Assembly (NCBI GenBank): GCA_019310535.1
Contig: JAFDED010000035.1
Coordinates: forward strand, 1 to 39,072
From: Deltaproteobacteria bacterium
GTDB taxonomy: Bacteria; Desulfobacterota; JAFDED01
DNA length: 39,072 bases
Reading direction: 5' to 3'
The notes beneath the pieces are model-generated. The model made no database searches and was not told where the DNA came from. It worked only from the letters and a program-made list of their open reading frames with translations. The position numbers and the translations under genes were made by a program. The first letter of the stretch is position 1. Every line of letters begins with the position of its first letter. Positions 17,185 through 25,670 of the stretch are shown piece after piece.

Positions 17185-18468
17185 TCAATCGCTGTTTCTG
17201 ACTTCATACATATGTGTTCCGCGATCGAGCCGGCCTAAAAGAAACTTTCGCAACAGATCCAGCGCTGTCTGCGCAGTGACCGTTTTAATGCGGTCCCTAT
17301 CGCCGTGGAACAGATAATGCCTGCAAACAGAAGTTTCAGCCGTATCGATGGCAATGAAAACGGTCCCCACCGGCTTCTCCGCTCCTCCTCCCGTGGGGCC
17401 CGCGATCCCTGTTGTGGCCAGTCCCACGTGGCTTCCGCTTCTCTCCCTGGCTCCCCTGGCCATGGCCAGGGCGGTGGGCCTGCTGACAGCACCGTACCGA
17501 TGCAATATGTCTTCGGGAACACCCAAAATTTCCACCTTGGAGCGGTTGCTGTAGGTAACCAGCCCGCGGTCAAAATAATCCGAGCTGCCGGAAATCTGTG
17601 TAATGCGATGTCCCACGAGACCGCCGGTGCAGGATTCGGCGACTGCCAATGTCCAGCAACGCTTCCGCATCAGCTCCCCGACGCGACCCTCCATGGTGTC
17701 TTGATCGGTGGTGAAAATGTAATCATTTAAAACCTCTCGGACTTGATTTTCCATATCCTCCAGCGCCCGTTTCGCCTCAGTTTCCTTGGATCCGCTGGAA
17801 GTTATCTTCAGCTCAATCTCGGGGAAATGGGGCAGCGAAGCCAGGCGGGCGTGCCCTGTGTCCCAGTTGATATGGGAGAGCATCTGGTCGATCTTGGACT
17901 CTGTGAGGCCAAAAACCCGCAAAGACTTGTTCAAGAATACCACTCCGGGGGCGATTTCGGCCTGCAACCGGGGAATGACCTCATGCAGGAGCAGGTTGCG
18001 CAGTTCCTTGGGGACGCCGGGGAGGAAGAACTGCCGGCAACGGCCGTTTCTGATCATGAAAGCTGCGGCGGAGCCCCACGGATTGAGCATGACCACAGCG
18101 CCTCTGGGAAGTCGGGCCTGTTTCTCGTTGTTAGGGGTCATCTCGACCCCTATTTGCTGAAAACGGCGTCGCAGCGCATCCAGTGCCATCTCATCCAGCA
18201 CCAGATCGGTGCCCATGCAGCGGGCAGCCGCCTCGGTGGTAACATCGTCTGCAGTGGGACCCAGACCGCCGCATATCACAGCCACATCAGAACGCTGCGA
18301 AGCCGTCCGGAGGGCCCACTGGATATCTTCGATGTTGTCACCCACTGTGGTGTGATATTGGACGTGCAGCCCGAACAAGGAGAGCGGGCGACCGACAAAC
18401 GCGGAGTTTGTGTCGACAACGCTCCCTGAAATCAGTTCGTTGCCAACAGCTATGATTTCCGCAATCAA
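17185..18468 (-). CDS. cinA: CinA-type protein with C-terminal nicotinamide-nucleotide amidase
   Basis: A 427-residue two-domain protein. The N-terminal MoCF-like domain (about 1-170) has GNELISGSVVDTN, VICGGLGPTADD and EKQARLPRGA and, in related proteins, acts as an ADP-ribose or NADP pyrophosphatase. The C-terminal PncC domain (about 265-420) has AESCTGGLV, the GLVTYSN stretch, and ATTGIAGPTGG, and deamidates nicotinamide mononucleotide in NAD recycling. CinA is also induced with competence in Streptococcus and can bind RecA; here it lies two genes ahead of recA. TTG start with AGAGG at an 8-base gap. It is 91 bases from thpR. Confidence 0.94.
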   Translation of the reverse strand: MIAEIIAVGNELISGSVVDTNSAFVGRPLSLFGLHVQYHTTVGDNIEDIQWALRTASQRSDVAVICGGLGPTADDVTTEAAARCMGTDLVLDEMALDALRRRFQQIGVEMTPNNEKQARLPRGAVVMLNPWGSAAAFMIRNGRCRQFFLPGVPKELRNLLLHEVIPRLQAEIAPGVVFLNKSLRVFGLTESKIDQMLSHINWDTGHARLASLPHFPEIELKITSSGSKETEAKRALEDMENQVREVLNDYIFTTDQDTMEGRVGELMRKRCWTLAVAESCTGGLVGHRITQISGSSDYFDRGLVTYSNRSKVEILGVPEDILHRYGAVSRPTALAMARGARERSGSHVGLATTGIAGPTGGGAEKPVGTVFIAIDTAETSVCRHYLFHGDRDRIKTVTAQTALDLLRKFLLGRLDRGTHMYEVRNSD

Positions 18469-18549
18469 ACTCCCGTCCTCTTGTTAAAAGGCTAAAGGAA
18501 AAATGAATCTGCCCTCTACGCCTCCCGTCCAGCTATTTCCCTTTTTCCT

Positions 18550-19032
18550 TTAACCTTCAAAGAACCGAATAGCATGGAGGATGAGATTAGCGTATGCGCC
18601 CGCGACCACATCATCCAGCACCACGCCCCATCCTCCGCGTACTTTCCTGTTGATAATATTGGCCGGATACGGCTTCACCACGTCCAGTATCCGAAAAAGA
18701 ATAAAACCCGTTGCCAGATATGCCGGTGTAGCGGGAACCATTACCATGGTGCAGAGAAAACCCGTGATCTCGTCAATGACAATCTTTCGGCTGTCATGGG
18801 CATGGAGCAAGACCTCTGCGCGATCTGCCACCCATATGGCCATGAAAAAAAACGTCACAAGGCTAAGCACATAAATCGCCGGTGAAAATCGGGAAAACAC
18901 CACCACAACCAGGAGAATCCCCCCCAGCGTCCCAACTGTGCCGGGGATCACCGGCGAGTAACCCAGATAAGCGCCTGACCCGACAAAAACGATAAAACGG
19001 GCCGTCAAACCTCCTTCTAGACTCTCCCTCAT
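18550..19032 (-). CDS. pgpA: Phosphatidylglycerophosphatase A
   Basis: A 160-residue inner-membrane phosphatase that removes the phosphate from phosphatidylglycerophosphate in phosphatidylglycerol synthesis. Conserved marks are GSGAYLGYSPVIPGTVGTLGG near the N-terminus, VIDEITG, FRILDVVKPYP and the C-terminal GWGVVLDDVVAG with its catalytic aspartates. About four membrane segments fit the family. The ATG at 19032 has a GGAGG 14 bases upstream, too far for a normal SD, so translation may be weak. It is the first gene of the pgpA-cinA-thpR-recA run. Confidence 0.93.
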   Translation of the reverse strand: MRESLEGGLTARFIVFVGSGAYLGYSPVIPGTVGTLGGILLVVVVFSRFSPAIYVLSLVTFFFMAIWVADRAEVLLHAHDSRKIVIDEITGFLCTMVMVPATPAYLATGFILFRILDVVKPYPANIINRKVRGGWGVVLDDVVAGAYANLILHAIRFFEG

Positions 19033-19183
19033 CAGGCGTGCTGATTCCTCCGGCTACTCACTGCCCATACAAGGCTGCAGGCAAGAGAGCCGAAAAAGGA
19101 AGCCCGTCCACGAGGTGCCGTTCACAGCCTTCATCGCGATTTTCATTAATACAGATATTTTCCTCCGCCAACCACCCGCCTTC

Positions 19184-19216
19184 ACGGTTATAACCGTTCT
19201 TGGCGAATGATTTCAA
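19184..19216 (-). promoter_or_regulatory. Promoter with palindrome, upstream of pgpA
   Basis: Minus strand: TTGAAA (19216-19211), an 18-base spacer, then TATAAC (19192-19187). The -10 element lies in a perfect 14-base palindrome, ACGGTTATAACCGT at 19184-19197. A repressor bound there would block the promoter of the run that contains recA. No known LexA box is matched exactly. The GGTT...AACC core is a loose echo of the Geobacter-type LexA site, but that site is longer. Confidence 0.45.
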
Positions 19217-19308
19217 GCGGTATTTTTGCCAGAATCTATAGGCAAATCCAAGTAATACAGGTAATAAATATATCTTTTAATTGCTTTTTTGTCAAATCTT
19301 TTCGCTAA

Positions 19309-19426
19309 AACTCAGCAATTCCGCAACACAGAAATTTATCAATTATAAACCCGCCTGAATTCTAGCCTTTATTACTCTTTAATCCAAAGAGGCAAATTCG
19401 CATTGAAAATGCGGAATTGCTGAGTT
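19309..19426. repeat. 118-bp inverted-repeat element (MITE-like)
   Basis: Perfect 17-base arms (AACTCAGCAATTCCGCA at 19309-19325 and its complement at 19410-19426) surround 84 bases with no open frame of note. The element lies in a 550-base gene-free gap, and its base use is AT-rich against the neighbours. It could be a non-autonomous mobile element or a large hairpin. A second copy is not visible in this window. Confidence 0.5.
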
Positions 19427-19442
19427 ATGAAAAGACTAACTA

Positions 19443-19472
19443 TTGACCTGTGGTGCCATTCTGGATTATAAT
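19443..19472 (+). promoter_or_regulatory. Promoter of the alpha/beta hydrolase gene
   Basis: TTGACC (19443-19448), an 18-base spacer and a perfect TATAAT (19467-19472). Start of transcription near 19479 would give a leader of about 107 bases before the ATG at 19586. It lies 17 bases outside the inverted-repeat element, so it may have come with it or been made by it. Confidence 0.6.
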
Positions 19473-19585
19473 AATTCCGTCTGGTGATGCGGGAGTAATT
19501 TAGTTACTTACACCAAGTAGTCAAAAGTCGCGGGCACATTGCAGAGATTTTTTATTTATCGCTTACGCTTAAAAGGAAAGGACCC

Positions 19586-20377
19586 ATGCCATTTGTTACT
19601 ATTGAAGGAATACGAATTCATTTCGCCGCCGATCCGGATCCCCCGGAGCCCGGAGAGATGACTCTGGTCCTGATTCACGGTTCGGGAGGGAGCCATGAAG
19701 TCTGGTTCCATCAACTGGAGAGCATGAGTGGTGTATTCAATGTGGTTGCACCGGACCTGCCTGGCCATGGTCTATCCGAAGGCGGGGGAGAGCGGGAGAT
19801 ATCCCGCTATGTTGATTGGATCAGGCGTTTCACCAAAACATTGGGGCCGGTTCCTCTTGTGGTGGTGGGCCACTCCATGGGTGGGGCCGTAGCCATGGAG
19901 TTTTGCCGGCGCCCTCCGCGCCGGTTGATGGGCGCTGTTTTCATCGGAACAGGGGCAAGGCTGAAAGTGTTGCCCGATATTTTCAGGTTCCTGGAAGAAG
20001 GAGACCGATCCGCATTCGAGAGTATTGTGCTCCAATATGGGTTCAGCCCGAAGACAGACCAGGCTGTGAAAGACGCATATTTCAGGATCGGCCGTAAGAC
20101 TGATCCTGCGGTGACCATCGGGGACTTTCGCGCTTGCGACGCCTTTGACTGCATGAAGGCCTTGGGAGAGATCCAGGTGCCGAGCCTGGTCCTGGTCGGT
20201 GCCGATGACCAGATGACTCCTCCAAAATACGCTCAATATCTCAATGACAACCTGTCAGACAGTCGTCTGGAAATAATCCCCGATGCAGGCCACGTGGTGA
20301 TGCTGGAACAGCCAGGGACGTTGAACCGCAGGCTGGAAGAATTTATCGTGGAGATTATGTCCCCTGGGATACGTTAA
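19586..20377 (+). CDS. Alpha/beta hydrolase
   Basis: A 263-residue alpha/beta-hydrolase. The oxyanion HGSGG is at residues 31-35, the nucleophile serine S97 in GHSMGG, the acid at D207/D208 in VGADDQ and the histidine H236 in DAGHVVML. These make a complete triad, so the enzyme should be active on an ester, amide or C-C bond. The substrate cannot be read from the sequence. No signal peptide, so it is cytoplasmic. ATG start with a good AAGGAAAGGA SD. It stands alone between two gene-free gaps and is the only plus-strand gene between base 634 and 27375. Confidence 0.82.
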   Translation: MPFVTIEGIRIHFAADPDPPEPGEMTLVLIHGSGGSHEVWFHQLESMSGVFNVVAPDLPGHGLSEGGGEREISRYVDWIRRFTKTLGPVPLVVVGHSMGGAVAMEFCRRPPRRLMGAVFIGTGARLKVLPDIFRFLEEGDRSAFESIVLQYGFSPKTDQAVKDAYFRIGRKTDPAVTIGDFRACDAFDCMKALGEIQVPSLVLVGADDQMTPPKYAQYLNDNLSDSRLEIIPDAGHVVMLEQPGTLNRRLEEFIVEIMSPGIR

Positions 20378-20744
20378 ACTTTTATCCATTCCCGCTGCCT
20401 CTCCGCTATCACCATGCAATGATGGTCCACCATAATTCTCGGGGCTATGGTTATTTCAAACCCGACGGCCCCACCAAACTCAGAATTACGTAAATGAGAG
20501 ATCGGGCGCTGCCGGCAGAGACGAAATCTCCCCAAAAAACCGGCATGTAATGCATGGATGCCCGGTCGAGCCCGCGGCCTCGCCCGGGCATCCGGTTAAA
20601 GAATCAAAAACGGGGATGCCCTTCACCGTGACGTTATCTCAATGGCATTATGCGTGATGAGCCTTTTTACATGCCCGGTTGTGAATGCAGGTCATGGAGG
20701 TTCTTATGCGAAATACTGGATACATCAATTTCGTGAGGGGAGAA
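20378..20744. other. Gene-free gap with a long hairpin
   Basis: No convincing gene is seen here. The main structure is the hairpin at 20556-20593, listed separately. The gap separates the convergent alpha/beta hydrolase and TPR genes. Confidence 0.6.
20556..20593. terminator. Long hairpin between convergent genes
   Basis: Ten-base arms GGATGCCCGG and CCGGGCATCC enclose a further CGAG/CTCG stem with one mismatch between them, around an 8-base loop. It is very stable and lies between convergent genes. It has no T-run on either side, so it may act as a barrier or in transcript stability and not as a strict intrinsic terminator. Confidence 0.45.
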
Positions 20745-22532
20745 CTAATTTTCGGTTTTTCTTTTGAGTTCCCCGATCTTTTTCATCAATCGGGCCTTAT
20801 GATCTTTCTTCCTGACACGGGTAAGCGCTTTACGATACATTTTCAATGCGTCTTTGTTTCTTCCATCTTTCCTGTATGCATCGCCGAGATGCTCGAGGAT
20901 AATGGGATCGTTTGATACAATGGATACAGCCCGCTCAAGCACCTCGATGGCCTGGGGGATAAGACTTTTCTGGTAATAAACCCATCCAAGACTGTCGGTG
21001 ATATATCCATCGTCAGGTTTTATGGTAAGAGCCTTTTTTATCAACTCCTCGGCCTCGTCCAGCCGTATTCCTTTTTCTGCGTACGTGTATCCCACATAAT
21101 TCAGGGCATTGGCGTGTTCGGCGTCGATTTCAATGATCTGCAGCATTGTTTCCACGCCGAGATCCTTTTTCCCCCATTTGTCGTACAGGATCCCCAATTG
21201 ATAGAGCAATTTAGTACTTGAAGGATCAACCTTGATCCCCTCGTTGAGCACGTAGACTGCTTCTTGATAGCGGCTGGCATCGGTCAAAATGCTGGCCTTG
21301 AAGCTGTATGAGTCAAGATTTTCAGGCTCCGCCCCAATGGCTTCATCCATGGTCTGGAGAGCGGCTTCTATATTTCCCCGCGCGGTGAGAATATAAGCCA
21401 GGTGGATTCGTGATTCAATGAACACGGGAGAACGGGCATCGAGTTTTTTAAAGTGTTTCTCCGCGGATTGGAGGTCGCCCTTCTCCTCATAAGCCGCGGC
21501 CAAGTAGTACTTGTAGCGATCTTCCTCCGGCTTCCGCGCCGACAATTCAGTGAAGATTCGGATAGCGGTGTCATACTCTTTCTTTTCCAGATACAGGAGG
21601 CCTATCTTGGCGTGAATGCGGTCATCCTTCGGCCTGAGCATTAAAGCCCTGTTCAAGTATTCCAGTGCCCGATCAGGCTGATCCTCCAGAACGTAAAGCT
21701 GACCTACCCTGAGTAATGCCGTGATATTACTGGGTTCAATGTCCAGCAGATCTTTATAAGTCCGGATGGCCTGCAGGTTGCTTTTGTTCAGTTCATAGAC
21801 AAGGGCAAGTTCCATAAGGACAGATTGGGAGTTGGGCTTGAGATCCCGCGCCTTTGTAAGTCCCTGAATGGCTTTTTCATAGTTTTGCTGCTCTGCATAA
21901 AGTTTCCCCAGATAATAATACCCAAAAACGGACTCCGGTTTCTTTTTGATCAGGTTCTCCAGAATGATTATCGCGTCGGAAAACTTTTTATCCCGGGCCA
22001 GCAAGACGCTGAGGGAGATGTGGGCTTGCTCGTGGGAAGGGTCGATTTTCAATATCTTCTCATACGCCTCCCGGGCTTCGGAGTATAGCCCTTTGTTGGA
22101 ATAGAGCTCTCCCAGCAGAAAATATAACGGTATATAGCTGGAGTCCAGGGCAAGGGCATGCTTAACTTCCTCGATGGCTTCATCCGTTCTGCCGAGGCTG
22201 ATGAGCAGGGAGGCCAACTCCGTCCGTATGAACATGGAGGACTCATCAAGTTGAATGCTCTTGCGGTATTCTTGCTCCGCCTTCGCAAACTCACGTCGAG
22301 CCAGGTACATCTGGCCGAGGGAGTAATGATACTTGGCCTCGGAATTCCCGATCCTGATTCCCGGCAGAATCCCCTTGTCCAGTTGGCGCATCTCCTCTTT
22401 GGTAGGGGTATGTTCAACAGGCCTGATCCATGAACCCCCCTGGAGTACCTGTGAACAGGACATCAAAGCGGCGAGGAGCACCAGAGCCGCCGCTGAATTT
22501 CCGATCCTGGTAACTATACGCCTGTTCTTCAT
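20745..22532 (-). CDS. TPR-repeat lipoprotein
   Basis: A 595-residue lipoprotein. A lipoprotein signal peptide covers residues 1-25, with lipid-bearing C26 in LMSC. The rest is a long array of tetratricopeptide repeats (about fourteen, with motifs such as YHYSLGQMYLARREFAKAEQEY and LGWVYYQKSLIPQAIEVLERA), so it is a scaffold for protein contacts at a membrane surface. No enzymatic motif. I chose the ATG at 22532 (AAAGGA 9 bases upstream; it also gives a normal signal peptide), while the frame opens at 22565. It is the last gene of the def-to-TPR run, 141 bases past rpe. Which system it serves is unknown. Confidence 0.8.
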   Translation of the reverse strand: MKNRRIVTRIGNSAAALVLLAALMSCSQVLQGGSWIRPVEHTPTKEEMRQLDKGILPGIRIGNSEAKYHYSLGQMYLARREFAKAEQEYRKSIQLDESSMFIRTELASLLISLGRTDEAIEEVKHALALDSSYIPLYFLLGELYSNKGLYSEAREAYEKILKIDPSHEQAHISLSVLLARDKKFSDAIIILENLIKKKPESVFGYYYLGKLYAEQQNYEKAIQGLTKARDLKPNSQSVLMELALVYELNKSNLQAIRTYKDLLDIEPSNITALLRVGQLYVLEDQPDRALEYLNRALMLRPKDDRIHAKIGLLYLEKKEYDTAIRIFTELSARKPEEDRYKYYLAAAYEEKGDLQSAEKHFKKLDARSPVFIESRIHLAYILTARGNIEAALQTMDEAIGAEPENLDSYSFKASILTDASRYQEAVYVLNEGIKVDPSSTKLLYQLGILYDKWGKKDLGVETMLQIIEIDAEHANALNYVGYTYAEKGIRLDEAEELIKKALTIKPDDGYITDSLGWVYYQKSLIPQAIEVLERAVSIVSNDPIILEHLGDAYRKDGRNKDALKMYRKALTRVRKKDHKARLMKKIGELKRKTEN

Positions 22533-22673
22533 TATAGGCAGTCCTTTATTCATAGAAACCATCATGCCCTCTCAGGCAAAACAAAATATGAAAAAATGTA
22601 AAATATCGTTCATCACAGCAGGGGTCCACTCGGATCTAGCCGTGTTTCAAAACATTATTTACCATAAAAGGGA

Positions 22674-23345
22674 TTATGAAGCAACATCTTCCGCACGCTC
22701 CCTGAGCGTCCGAATGGTTCCGCCATAGTCCTTCGAGTGGAAAATTGCAGAGCCTGCCACCAGCACATCCGCGCCCGCCCGAGATACCTCCGAGACATTC
22801 TCCAGGGATATTCCCCCATCCGCAGCAAGCTCTGTATTGTAACCCTTTTCGTCAATCCAGCGCCGCAGCCTGGCGATCTTGGGGATCACTGAAGAAATAA
22901 GTGACTGACCGCCAAAGCCCGGGTTAACCGTCATGATCAATACCTGATCGAGGTCTGGTAAAATTTCTTCCAGCATGGAGAGAGGAGTTGCGGGATTGAG
23001 CGACGCTCCTGCGCGCACCCCTTTGTCCTTTATGAATTGGATGAGGCGATGAAGGTGCCCCGCCGCCTCGAGGTGAACCACAAGTGTCTGAACGCGGTCT
23101 ACCAGGTACTGATCCACGATACGAGCGGGCTCCTCCACCATGAGGTGGACATCCAGGGGAATATGGCTGAACCTTCCCAACTGTTCAACAACCACGCTGC
23201 CGATGGTGATGCCCGGGACAAACCGGCCATCCATTACGTCCACATGGAGAATGTCGGCTCCGCATGATTCCACTGCCCGAACCTCTTCTCCCAGTTTCAT
23301 GAAGTCTGCCGAAAGGATGGAAGGACTGATTTTTTTAACTCGCAT
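22674..23345 (-). CDS. rpe: Ribulose-phosphate 3-epimerase
   Basis: A 223-residue TIM-barrel epimerase that interconverts ribulose-5-phosphate and xylulose-5-phosphate. Conserved segments are SILSADF, HVDVMDGRFVPGI, LDVHLMVEEP, VNPGFGGQ and AADGGI, all with the expected catalytic acids. The ATG at 23345 has AGGAG at a 7-base gap. The 16 codons upstream in the frame lack an SD and lie in the PASTA gene. It overlaps that gene by 11 bases. Confidence 0.95.
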   Translation of the reverse strand: MRVKKISPSILSADFMKLGEEVRAVESCGADILHVDVMDGRFVPGITIGSVVVEQLGRFSHIPLDVHLMVEEPARIVDQYLVDRVQTLVVHLEAAGHLHRLIQFIKDKGVRAGASLNPATPLSMLEEILPDLDQVLIMTVNPGFGGQSLISSVIPKIARLRRWIDEKGYNTELAADGGISLENVSEVSRAGADVLVAGSAIFHSKDYGGTIRTLRERAEDVAS

Positions 23346-24315
23346 TTTTGAACTCCTGCAACCGAAACTGCTGCGGTCTGACGTCTCGACCATCTACTGA
23401 AAGGATTACACGGCTTTTATTATCAACAAGAACCATGACCGCCACGGATTCACCGGAATCGATAAATTGCCGGTAAACGGGTATCACGCTGTCGCCGCGT
23501 CGAAGTTTTATCTCTACCCTGGAGCGCAAGAAACCGGGCGGTACGGTGTATCGTACCAGCGCCAGACGGAATACATGGCGGCCTTCATCACCATCGGATT
23601 GAACGACCAGTGCAACGGCATCTCCCTCTGACACCGCGTGCCCCTTCTCTGGTGTCTGTTCCAGAACTTGACCGGGTCGCGCTGCCAGGTGGTGGAGAGT
23701 ACGGATCTCCCCGACTTTAAGGTTCATTCTCTCCAGGGTCAGGACGGCCTGACCCAGCGGGCGCCCGGTGAGGTCGGGCATTATATAGCGCGGCCGGCGA
23801 GGCCCCAGGCTGACCAGAAGGTTGACCGCACTTCCCCGCTGAATGGAGTTCAAGGGCTCTGGTTGTTGGGCCAGGATGCGCCCTTGCTCTGGGGCGGCAA
23901 AGTGGGTCTCCGAGATATGGCCGACCAGAAGGCCGTTCCTTTTCAGCATGATTTCGGCCTGCCGCCGGGTCATTCCAACCAGATTGGGCACCGGTATTCT
24001 TTCTGGGCCTCTGGAGAGGACTATCCGAATGGAACCGCCCGTTTTCAAGCGGATGCCCGGATCGGGTTCTTGACGAAGCACTGCATTGCGCGGGACGGAT
24101 GAGGAGTATTCGAAGCCGTCCACTTTCAAGCTCAATTCCGCCCTGGAAAGTGTTTCCAGGGCGTCCACCACCTCCATGCCTCTCACATCCGGGACCTGGA
24201 TTTCCTTTCCGCTTTTGACGATCAACCGGGCCGTAATGAATCCGGCTCCCGCCATTACGGAGATAAACAACACGATATACAGGCAGTAAAAGAAAAGAGA
24301 GCGTACCGAAATCAC
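23335..24315 (-). CDS. Membrane-anchored PASTA-domain protein
   Basis: A 326-residue protein with one N-terminal membrane segment (about residues 7-28) and three PASTA domains: from residue 40 (VPDVRGM), from about 108 (VPNLVGM) and from about 178 (MPDLTGR). The C-terminal 80 residues are a beta-rich tail without a clear family. PASTA domains bind peptidoglycan or nascent lipid-linked units and occur in penicillin-binding proteins and serine/threonine kinases. Here there is no kinase or transpeptidase domain, so it may be a periplasmic cell-wall sensor. GTG start overlapping the rsmB stop by 4 bases (GTGA). Confidence 0.85.
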   Translation of the reverse strand: MISVRSLFFYCLYIVLFISVMAGAGFITARLIVKSGKEIQVPDVRGMEVVDALETLSRAELSLKVDGFEYSSSVPRNAVLRQEPDPGIRLKTGGSIRIVLSRGPERIPVPNLVGMTRRQAEIMLKRNGLLVGHISETHFAAPEQGRILAQQPEPLNSIQRGSAVNLLVSLGPRRPRYIMPDLTGRPLGQAVLTLERMNLKVGEIRTLHHLAARPGQVLEQTPEKGHAVSEGDAVALVVQSDGDEGRHVFRLALVRYTVPPGFLRSRVEIKLRRGDSVIPVYRQFIDSGESVAVMVLVDNKSRVILSVDGRDVRPQQFRLQEFKNAS

Positions 24316-25670
24316 TCCACTTTCCTCCTGAAGCGGACGGCAAAAAAACCATCCACGCCATGTCGATGAGGAGACGTGCGGAAAATCCCCTTATCCAGGA
24401 AAATCTCCCACCCCGCTGCAGGAAGATCGGTCTCGATGTAAAAATCCGCACGTGATGACAAAAAGTCCCGAACTATTTCCTCGCCTTCTTCTTTCGTGGT
24501 AGTACACACCGCGTACACCAGCCGGCCCCCCGGCTGTACCATGTCTGCAGCACAGCGCATCATCCGGAGCTGCACGTCCGCCAGGGATGGAATCTCTTCC
24601 TGCCTGCGGCGCCATTTAATATCAGGATGGCGCCGGATAATTCCCAGGGATGAACACGGCGGGTCCAGCACCACGCGCTGAAATTTCTCCCGCCAGCCAT
24701 TATTCCTCAGTGCCAGCATGTCGCCGGCAACGGCCTCCACATTGCGGATGCCCATCCGCCGGTAGTTGTCGCGGAGTTCCCCCAGGCGCGATTCATTGAT
24801 GTCCACGGCGACTATTCTACCCGTGTTTTTCATCAATTGCGCCATGTGGGTGGTTTTGCCCCCTGGTGCCGCACAGGCGTCCAGTACCCGTTCCTCGGGC
24901 AGGGGAGCGGCCAGGTGGGCGATGAGCTGGGCGGCTTCGTCCTGCACATAAAAAAGACCCTTCTTGAAAGCGGGCATACGGTGTACCGGACGCCGGGCGC
25001 CTTGAACGCTGATGCCTTCTGCGGCGAAAGTGCAAGGTGCCACTTGCTGGAACTCATCCCGCAATTCTCTCATCAACTCGTCACGGTGGATCAGCAAGGT
25101 ATTGGTGCGGACGGTGAGGAGGGGCACCACATTATCAGCCTGGCATAGCTTCTCGGTCTCCTCGGGCCCCAGGAGATCCAGGCGATGTTGCACAATCCAT
25201 CTGGGAAAGGAATGGACGACAGCAAGGTAACCCGCCTGATCAGTGATATTCGGAAGCCGCAGGCAGCCGTCCTCTCGATGGATGGCTCGCAGCACGGCAT
25301 TGACATAGCCCGAAAGCCCGCCCCTATATGCCCTGTGCGCCAGGTGCACCGTCTCGCTCACCGCGGCAAAGGATGGAACTCCCTCCTGATAACATAGTTG
25401 AAAAACACCCATGCGCAGGATATTGTGAACCCGCGGGCTGAGTTTCCCGGGAAAGCCGCGTGCGTATTGGCTGAGAACCCAGTCGATGCGCCCGCGCCAG
25501 CGGATCGTCCCCAGGACCAGCTCGGTGAGTTGGGCCCTTTCTCTGGGTCCCCATCCTTTTTGCTCCTCCAGCGCGCGGTGAAGAAGGCCCGAGGCCGTGT
25601 CATCGCCTGCATCGAAGCGATCCAAAACTTGCAGGGCAGCTTGCCTGACGGATAAGCCACTTGTTTTCAC
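24312..25670 (-). CDS. rsmB: 16S rRNA (cytosine-967-C5)-methyltransferase
   Basis: A 452-residue RsmB/Sun-type enzyme. The N-terminal part (about 1-135) is a NusB-like RNA-binding domain. The methyltransferase has the SAM-binding DACAAPGGKTTH at 264-275, DPPCS with C339 and the motif VI cysteine C389 in AVCTTTKEEG; the usual TCS is changed to VCT, but the catalytic cysteine is kept. It methylates C967 of 16S rRNA. GTG start overlapping the fmt stop by 4 bases. Confidence 0.93.
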   Translation of the reverse strand: MKTSGLSVRQAALQVLDRFDAGDDTASGLLHRALEEQKGWGPRERAQLTELVLGTIRWRGRIDWVLSQYARGFPGKLSPRVHNILRMGVFQLCYQEGVPSFAAVSETVHLAHRAYRGGLSGYVNAVLRAIHREDGCLRLPNITDQAGYLAVVHSFPRWIVQHRLDLLGPEETEKLCQADNVVPLLTVRTNTLLIHRDELMRELRDEFQQVAPCTFAAEGISVQGARRPVHRMPAFKKGLFYVQDEAAQLIAHLAAPLPEERVLDACAAPGGKTTHMAQLMKNTGRIVAVDINESRLGELRDNYRRMGIRNVEAVAGDMLALRNNGWREKFQRVVLDPPCSSLGIIRRHPDIKWRRRQEEIPSLADVQLRMMRCAADMVQPGGRLVYAVCTTTKEEGEEIVRDFLSSRADFYIETDLPAAGWEIFLDKGIFRTSPHRHGVDGFFAVRFRRKVE

